Assembly (NCBI RefSeq): GCF_001074975.1
Contig: NZ_JUUO01000133.1
Span: 1-59,556, forward strand
Source of the DNA: Streptococcus pseudopneumoniae
GTDB lineage: Bacteria; Bacillota; Bacilli; Lactobacillales; Streptococcaceae
Reading direction: 5' to 3'
DNA: 59,556 bases
Shown in pieces: positions 54,395-59,556 of the stretch. The translations under genes and the position numbers were made by a program. Position 1 is the first letter of the stretch. Each line of letters begins with the position of its first letter. A model generated the notes under the pieces. That model was given only the letters and a program-made list of their open reading frames with translations. It was not told where the DNA came from and did no database searches.

Positions 54395-55000
54395 ATGAAA
54401 TTTCTTGAATTAAATAAAAAACGTCATGCGACCAAGCATTTCACTGATAAGCCAGTGGATCCCAAAGATGTGCGTACGGCTATCGAAATTGCAACCTTGG
54501 CTCCAAGTGCCCATAACAGCCAGCCTTGGAAATTTGTGGTCGTTCGTGAGAAAAATGCTGAACTGGCAAAATTGGCTTACGGTTCCAACTTTGAGCAGGT
54601 ATCATCAGCACCTGTAACCATTGCCTTGTTTACAGATACAGATTTGGCCAAACGTGCTCGCAAGATCGCCCGTGTCGGTGGAGCAAAGAATTTCTCAGAA
54701 GAACAATTACAATACTTCATGAAAAATTTGCCAGCTGAATTTGCGCGCTACAATGAACAGCAGGTCAGTGACTACCTAGCCCTCAATGCAGGTTTGGTTG
54801 CCATGAACTTGGTTCTAGCTCTTACAGACCAAGGAATTGGTTCCAACATTATCCTTGGTTTTGACAAATCAAAAGCCAACCAAGTTTTGGAAATCGAAGA
54901 CCGTTTCCGCCCAGAACTCTTGATTACGGTAGGTTACACGGACGAGAAATTAGAACCAAGCTACCGCTTGCCAGTAGATGAAATCATCGAGAAAAGATAG
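54395..55000 (+). CDS. Nitroreductase family protein (FMN-dependent)
   Basis: A 201-residue NAD(P)H-dependent flavin reductase fold. KKRHATKHF and APSAHNSQPWKFVVV are typical FMN contacts; GIGSNIILGF and VGYTDEK lie near the C-terminus. An extended -10-like TGGTAGAAT (from 54354) and an AAAGGAA site precede the ATG. The physiological substrate is unknown. It is 12 bases upstream of pepV and may be co-transcribed. Confidence 0.9.
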   Translation: MKFLELNKKRHATKHFTDKPVDPKDVRTAIEIATLAPSAHNSQPWKFVVVREKNAELAKLAYGSNFEQVSSAPVTIALFTDTDLAKRARKIARVGGAKNFSEEQLQYFMKNLPAEFARYNEQQVSDYLALNAGLVAMNLVLALTDQGIGSNIILGFDKSKANQVLEIEDRFRPELLITVGYTDEKLEPSYRLPVDEIIEKR

Positions 55001-55012
55001 AAGGAAGATAAT

Positions 55013-56413
55013 ATGACAGCAATTGATTTTACAGCAGAAGTAGAAAAACGCAAAGAAGACCTCTTGGCTGACTTGTTTAGCCTTTTGGAAATTAACTCTG
55101 AACGTGATGATAGCAAGGTTGATGCCCAGCATCCATTTGGACCTGGTCCAGTAAAAGCCTTGAAAAAATTCCTTGAAATCGCAGATCGTGATGGTTACCC
55201 AACAAAAAATGTTGACAACTATGCAGGACATTTTGAGTTTGGTGAAGGGGAAGAAGTTCTTGGAATCTTTGCCCACATGGACGTTGTGCCAGCAGGTAGC
55301 GGTTGGGATACGGATCCTTACACTCCAACTATTAAAGACGGCCGTCTCTACGCGCGTGGTGCTTCTGATGATAAAGGACCAACTACAGCATGTTACTATG
55401 GTTTGAAAATCATCAAAGAGCTTGGTCTTCCAACTTCTAAAAAAGTTCGCTTTATTGTCGGGACTGATGAAGAATCAGGCTGGGCAGATATGGACTACTA
55501 CTTTGACCATGTAGGACTTGCGAAGCCAGACTTTGGTTTCTCTCCAGATGCTGAATTCCCAATCATCAATGGTGAAAAAGGAAATATCACAGAATATCTC
55601 CACTTTGCCGGTGAAAACAAGGGGGCAGCTCGTCTTCACAGCTTCTCAGGTGGTTTACGTGAAAACATGGTACCTGAGTCAGCAACTGCAGTCGTTTCAG
55701 GAGACTTGGCTGACTTGCAAGCTAAACTAGATGCTTTTGTTGCAGAGCACAGGCTTAGAGGAGAAATCCAAGAAGAAAATGGTCAGTATAAGGTTACGAT
55801 TATCGGTAAATCAGCCCACGGTGCTATGCCTGCTTCAGGTGTCAATGGTGCGACTTACCTAGCCCTCTTCCTTAGCCAGTTTGACTTTGCTGCTTCAGCC
55901 AAAGACTACCTTGACATTGCTGGTAAGATTCTCTTAAATGACCATGAAGGTAAAAACTTAAAAGTGGCTCATGTGGATGAAAAGATGGGTGCTCTTTCTA
56001 TGAATGCTGGTGTCTTCCGCTTTGACGAAGCAAGTGCTGATAATACCATTGCCCTCAACTTCCGTTATCCAAAAGGAACAAGTCCAGAACAAATCAAGTC
56101 AATCCTTGAAAACTTGCCAGTTGTTTCTGTTAGCTTATCAGAACATGGTCACACACCTCACTATGTACCAATGGAAGATCCACTTGTACAAACCTTGTTG
56201 AGCGTTTATGAGAAACAAACAGGTCTTCAAGGTCATGAGCAAGTCATCGGTGGTGGAACCTTTGGACGTCTATTGGAACGTGGTGTAGCCTATGGTGCCA
56301 TGTTCCCAGACTCTATTGATACTATGCACCAAGCCAACGAATTTATCGCCTTGGAGGATCTTTTCCGTGCAGCAGCCATCTATGCTGAAGCGATTTACGA
56401 ATTGATTAAATAA
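55013..56413 (+). CDS. pepV: Dipeptidase PepV (M20 family)
   Basis: A 466-residue zinc dipeptidase. Metal and catalytic residues: His88 and Asp90 in AHMDVVPAG, Asp119/Asp120 in GASDDKGP, Glu153/Glu154 in GTDEESGW, and a late His in GGGTFGRL-proximal sequence. It cleaves a broad range of dipeptides in the cytoplasm for amino-acid supply. A GAAGGAAG site precedes the ATG. Confidence 0.94.
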   Translation: MTAIDFTAEVEKRKEDLLADLFSLLEINSERDDSKVDAQHPFGPGPVKALKKFLEIADRDGYPTKNVDNYAGHFEFGEGEEVLGIFAHMDVVPAGSGWDTDPYTPTIKDGRLYARGASDDKGPTTACYYGLKIIKELGLPTSKKVRFIVGTDEESGWADMDYYFDHVGLAKPDFGFSPDAEFPIINGEKGNITEYLHFAGENKGAARLHSFSGGLRENMVPESATAVVSGDLADLQAKLDAFVAEHRLRGEIQEENGQYKVTIIGKSAHGAMPASGVNGATYLALFLSQFDFAASAKDYLDIAGKILLNDHEGKNLKVAHVDEKMGALSMNAGVFRFDEASADNTIALNFRYPKGTSPEQIKSILENLPVVSVSLSEHGHTPHYVPMEDPLVQTLLSVYEKQTGLQGHEQVIGGGTFGRLLERGVAYGAMFPDSIDTMHQANEFIALEDLFRAAAIYAEAIYELIK

Positions 56414-56466
56414 TGCCATAGAAGTCTGAGATTTTATGCTTGGACTTCTTTTTGGAGGGGAAACAA

Positions 56467-57051
56467 ATGTCTCAAATCGAAAGAATCAAGCAAGCCATCA
56501 TGGTGGACCCACAAAATGAGAGTTATACGAAACAAGGAATAGAGCCTCTCTTTGCAGCCCCAAAGACCGCCCGTATCAATATCATTGGGCAGGCACCTGG
56601 TCTCAAAACCCAAGAAGCTGGACTTTACTGGAAGGATAAAAGTGGTGATCGCTTGCGGGAGTGGCTAGGTGTAGATGAAGATACCTTTTACAACTCAGGT
56701 TACTTTGCAGTCATGCCCATGGATTTCTATTTTCCAGGACATGGCAAGTCTGGAGATTTACCGCCTCGAGCAGACTTTGCTGAAAAATGGCATCCGCAGC
56801 TCTTGCAAGAATTGCCTGATATCCAATTGACCCTCTTGATTGGGCAATATGCTCAGGCTTACTATTTAAAGGAGAAAGTCAGTGGCAAGGTGACAGAACG
56901 GGTAAGACATTACCAGAACTACTTGCCAGCCTATTTTCCACTGGTACACCCCTCACCACGCAATCAAATCTGGATGGCCAAAAATCCTTGGTTTGAGTCA
57001 GAAGTGGTGCCAGAATTGCAAGCATTAGTAAATAAGATTATTCATCAATAA
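56467..57051 (+). CDS. Uracil-DNA glycosylase superfamily protein
   Basis: A 194-residue protein with UDG-superfamily motifs: IIGQAPGLKTQ (about 37-47) in the motif A position and HPSPRNQIW near the C-terminus as motif B. Whether it removes uracil or another base is unknown. The ATG at 56467 has a GGAGGGG site; an in-frame ATG at 56440 lacks one. It lies in a run with the ProX and rhodanese genes. Confidence 0.85.
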   Translation: MSQIERIKQAIMVDPQNESYTKQGIEPLFAAPKTARINIIGQAPGLKTQEAGLYWKDKSGDRLREWLGVDEDTFYNSGYFAVMPMDFYFPGHGKSGDLPPRADFAEKWHPQLLQELPDIQLTLLIGQYAQAYYLKEKVSGKVTERVRHYQNYLPAYFPLVHPSPRNQIWMAKNPWFESEVVPELQALVNKIIHQ

Positions 57052-57063
57052 AGGAGAAAATTT

Positions 57064-57555
57064 ATGGATGCTTACCAACAAGTAGCCAAAAAGTTGCAAG
57101 AGTTGGGGATTACATATAATGTGGTAGATCATCCACCTGTATTCACGACAGAGCAGGCAGATAGCTATATTAAAGATCTGGAAGGAGTTCGGACCAAATC
57201 TATGTTTTTGACTAACAAAAAGAAAACCCAGTACTATCTGCTGATCATGGATGATAAGAAGCGATTGGATATGGATGACTTTAAAGTGCAAGTGGGAGCT
57301 GATCGGATTCGCATGGCCTCATTGGACTCCTTGGCTGAGAAAATGAACCTACCAGCAGGAACGGTATCTCCTTTTGGTTTGTTAAATAATGAAGAAAAAG
57401 ATATTCATGTCTATTTTGATAAGGACATTATTTCAGATGATGCCATGACTTTCCATCCTAATACCAATGAAAAAACTATCTTTATCAAAAGCAAAGACTT
57501 GTTCCGATTTTTAAAGTCGATTGGATTTACCTATGAGATATTAATCTTGCCTTAA
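57064..57555 (+). CDS. ProX/YbaK-type aminoacyl-tRNA deacylase
   Basis: A 163-residue YbaK-fold protein. VDHPPVFTTEQADSY, KSMFLTNKKKTQYYLLIMD and AGTVSPFGLLN are hallmarks of the ProX (PrdX) branch, free-standing editing domains that clear Ala- or Cys-mischarged tRNA. An AAAGGAG site precedes the ATG. Its stop overlaps an ATG (57555) that I do not take as the next gene's start. Confidence 0.87.
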   Translation: MDAYQQVAKKLQELGITYNVVDHPPVFTTEQADSYIKDLEGVRTKSMFLTNKKKTQYYLLIMDDKKRLDMDDFKVQVGADRIRMASLDSLAEKMNLPAGTVSPFGLLNNEEKDIHVYFDKDIISDDAMTFHPNTNEKTIFIKSKDLFRFLKSIGFTYEILILP

Positions 57556-57578
57556 TGGCATCAAAGAGGAGAAAAAGA

Positions 57579-57866
57579 ATGAAAGAAATAGCCTTTGACG
57601 CATTTTACCAGCTTTACCAAAACGACCAACTTTCTCTAGTGGACGTGAGAGAAGTAGAAGAGTTTGAAGCTCTTCATTTAGAAAGTGCCCATAACCTACC
57701 ACTTAGTCAATTAGCTGATAGCTATGATCAGTTGGACAAGGACAACTTGCATTATGTCATTTGCAAATCTGGAATGAGATCGGCGCGTGCTTGCCAATTC
57801 CTATCAGAACAAGGTTATGAGGTTATCAATGTCCAAGGTGGCATATTGGCCTTTGAAGAACTGTAA
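57579..57866 (+). CDS. Rhodanese-domain protein
   Basis: A 95-residue single rhodanese domain, probably a sulfurtransferase. VDVREVEEFEALHLESAHNL is the N-terminal signature and the active-site loop is CKSGMRS (Cys62). I use the ATG at 57579, with an AGAGGAG site, instead of the upstream ATG at 57555. Confidence 0.88.
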   Translation: MKEIAFDAFYQLYQNDQLSLVDVREVEEFEALHLESAHNLPLSQLADSYDQLDKDNLHYVICKSGMRSARACQFLSEQGYEVINVQGGILAFEEL

Positions 57867-57921
57867 ACATTAAAATTTTCTCCTACTTGGTGTGATCTGG
57901 GTAGGGGAGTTTAATTTTTAG

Positions 57922-57941
57922 ATAATTCTCATTTTTGAGAA
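57922..57941. other. Hairpin in the brnQ upstream region
   Basis: ATTCTCA pairs with TGAGAAT around a short T-rich loop. It may end the rhodanese transcript or regulate brnQ. Just after it, 57940-57954 resembles a CodY box with four mismatches, too weak to call. Confidence 0.35.
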
Positions 57942-57994
57942 TCTTGAAAACATTCAATATTTACTTCGTGAAGCTTTTTTCATACTCTTATTCA

Positions 57995-58003
57995 TGATAT
58001 ACT
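57995..58003 (+). promoter_or_regulatory. brnQ extended -10 box
   Basis: TGATATACT is an extended -10 box 34 bases before the brnQ ATG. No clear -35 box. A good AAGGAG site precedes the ATG. Confidence 0.5.
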
Positions 58004-58037
58004 AGGTCAGTATTTTATAAATATGAAGGAGATTTAT

Positions 58038-59363
58038 ATGGCTAAAAAAGGTGCCCTAACAGGTTTACTCCTGTTTGGAATATTTTTTGGTGCGGGGAAC
58101 TTGATTTTTCCGCCTTCTCTAGGTGCTCTATCTGGAGAACATTTTCTTCCTGCCATCGCAGGTTTTGTCTTCTCAGGCGTCGGTATCGCCGTCTTGACAC
58201 TTATTATTGGAACGCTAAATCCTAAAGGATATATTTACGAGATTTCAACAAAGATAGCGCCTTGGTTTGCGACTCTTTACCTCTCAGTTCTTTACTTGTC
58301 AATCGGTCCATTCTTTGCTATTCCACGTACTGCTACAACAGCTTACGAAGTAGGGATTAAGCCCCTTTTGTCGGATGCAAATAAAGGTCTTGGATTGATT
58401 GTCTTTACTGTTTTGTATTTTGCGGCGGCGTATCTAATTTCGCTTAATCCATCAAAAATCTTGAACCGTATTGGACGGATCTTAACACCAGTCTTTGCGA
58501 TTTTGATTGTTATCTTGGTTGTTCTAGGAGCTATCAAATACGGTGGAACAAGTCCTCAAGCTGCTTCGGAAGCTTATCAAGCTTCTGCTTTTGGTACAGG
58601 TTTCCTAGAAGGTTACAATACCTTGGATGCCCTTGCCTCAGTTGCCTTCAGTGTAATCGCAGTTCAAACCTTGAAACAGCTTGGATTTTCAAGTAAGAAA
58701 GAATACATTTCAACTATTTGGGTTGTTGGCATCGTTGTAGCCCTTGCCTTCAGCGCTCTTTACATCGGTTTAGGTTTCCTTGGAAATCATTTCCCAGTAC
58801 CAGCTGAAGCGATGAAGGGTGGAACACCAGGTGTTTACATCTTGTCACAAGCGACTCAAGAAATCTTTGGCTCAACAGCTCAACTCTTCCTCGCAGCTAT
58901 GGTTACCGTAACCTGCTTCACAACAACAGTTGGTTTGATTGTGTCAACAGCTGAGTTCTTTAATGAACGCTTCCCACAAATCAGCTACAAGGTTTATGCA
59001 ACAGCCTTTACCTTGATTGGATTTGCTATTGCCAATTTGGGTCTTGATGCGATTATCAAGTACTCGATTCCTGTACTGGTTATCTTGTACCCAATCACGA
59101 TTGCCATCGTCATGATTGTCATTGTTAACAAATTTGTGGCTCTTTCAAAACCAGGTATGCAGTTGACAATTGCTGTGGTTACAGCTATTGCCATTGCAAG
59201 CGTACTAGGAAGCTCGTTTAAGGTTGAGTTTCTTGCAAACTTTGTCAATGCTCTTCCTTTTGCCAAGGCATCACTCCCATGGTTGGTACCGGCCATCGTC
59301 GGAATCTTGCTCTCATTGGTCCTACCAAACAAGCAAGAAAGTGATGTTTTTGAAATGGAATAA
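58038..59363 (+). CDS. brnQ: Branched-chain amino-acid transporter (BrnQ/LIV-II)
   Basis: A 441-residue membrane protein with about twelve hydrophobic segments, a sodium-coupled importer of leucine, isoleucine and valine. The N-terminus GALTGLLLFGIFFGAGNLIF is diagnostic, with SIGPFFAIPRTATTAYEVGI further on. The ATG at 58038 follows AAGGAG; an in-frame ATG at 58023 lies before that site. A BOX element begins 6 bases after the stop. Confidence 0.94.
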   Translation: MAKKGALTGLLLFGIFFGAGNLIFPPSLGALSGEHFLPAIAGFVFSGVGIAVLTLIIGTLNPKGYIYEISTKIAPWFATLYLSVLYLSIGPFFAIPRTATTAYEVGIKPLLSDANKGLGLIVFTVLYFAAAYLISLNPSKILNRIGRILTPVFAILIVILVVLGAIKYGGTSPQAASEAYQASAFGTGFLEGYNTLDALASVAFSVIAVQTLKQLGFSSKKEYISTIWVVGIVVALAFSALYIGLGFLGNHFPVPAEAMKGGTPGVYILSQATQEIFGSTAQLFLAAMVTVTCFTTTVGLIVSTAEFFNERFPQISYKVYATAFTLIGFAIANLGLDAIIKYSIPVLVILYPITIAIVMIVIVNKFVALSKPGMQLTIAVVTAIAIASVLGSSFKVEFLANFVNALPFAKASLPWLVPAIVGILLSLVLPNKQESDVFEME

Positions 59364-59369
59364 TCACTA

Positions 59370-59556
59370 ATACTCTTCGAAAATCAAATTCAAACCACGT
59401 CAGCGTCGCCTTGCCGTAGGTATGGTTACTGACTTCGTCAGTTCTATCCACAACCTCAAAGCAGTGTTTTGAGCTGACTTCGTCAGTCTTATTTACAACC
59501 TCAAAGCAGTGCTTTGAGCAACCTGCGGCTAGTTTCCTAGTTTGCTCTTTGATTTT
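59370..59556 (+). repeat. BOX element (boxA, two boxB units, boxC), cut by the window end
   Basis: It starts ATACTCTTCGAAAATCAA with a full boxA (CACGTCAGCGTCGCCTTGCC), then two boxB units, each with CTGACTTCGTCAG and CTCAAAGCAGTG...TTTGAG hairpins, then boxC running off the window (CTAGTTTGCTCTTTGATTTT). It is the most complete of the three BOX copies here. Confidence 0.9.

Noticed and set aside
57940..57954. CodY box upstream of brnQ
   Set aside because: Four of 15 positions differ from the consensus, too weak to call, although CodY control of branched-chain amino-acid uptake would make sense.

Overview
The window is chromosomal DNA of a low-GC Gram-positive coccus, almost certainly a mitis-group Streptococcus (S. 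mitis/S. oralis/S. pneumoniae relatives). The grounds are BOX repeats (boxA carries the sequence targeted by BOX-PCR), a murM-murN pair, pneumococcus-like gene runs (pnp-cysE-GNAT-cysS-mrnC; recJ-rnjB-estA-murM-murN-protease-uvrC; nitroreductase-pepV), and streptococcal promoters with extended -10 boxes. I could run no search; names come from motifs, lengths and context.

Layout. (1) 1-5.8 kb: sucrose utilisation, with scrB-scrR leftward and divergent scrA and scrK rightward. (2) 5.8-6.7 kb: a highly structured non-coding element between two copies of the scrK terminator, then a TVP38/TMEM64 membrane protein. (3) 6.8-19.2 kb: a defence/accessory island. A type I restriction-modification operon (hsdR, hsdS, hsdM) holds, between hsdR and hsdS, two A+T-rich genes that I read as a Hachiman anti-phage system: hamA (DUF1837-like nuclease) and hamB (Ski2-like helicase). 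Downstream are a HigB/HigA-type toxin-antitoxin pair whose antitoxin is fused to an ImmA/IrrE protease domain, a DUF1722 gene, a small DNA-glycosylase-like gene with one nonsense codon, an orphan antitoxin behind a toxin remnant, and a BOX element. (4) 19.3-22.6 kb: metE-metF behind a perfect MET-box. (5) 22.6-30.7 kb: raffinose/melibiose cluster (msmR, aga, rafEFG, gtfA) bounded by a direct repeat. (6) 30.7-37.8 kb: three tandem structured repeats leading into pnp, then cysE, GNAT, cysS, mrnC and a PucR-type HTH gene. (7) 37.8-42.0 kb: msmK, the sugar-ABC ATPase that probably also powers RafEFG, and a convergent amino-acid ABC transporter. (8) 42.1-59.6 kb: core genes recJ, rnjB, estA, murMN, a matrixin-like protease, uvrC, a phosphoesterase, an amino-acid binding lipoprotein, nitroreductase, pepV, a UDG-family protein, a ProX/YbaK deacylase, a rhodanese and brnQ, with two more BOX elements.

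How the genes work together. Sucrose enters through ScrA as sucrose-6-phosphate, ScrB splits it and ScrK phosphorylates the fructose. Alpha-galactosides enter through RafEFG plus MsmK; Aga removes galactose and GtfA phosphorolyses the sucrose released. The carbohydrate promoters carry catabolite-repression-like sites. The most notable parts are the Hachiman pair nested inside the hsd operon, the tandem structured repeats before pnp (three helices with compensatory changes between copies), and the scrK-downstream element, whose two perfect hairpins have complementary loops. No tRNA, rRNA or CRISPR array was seen.
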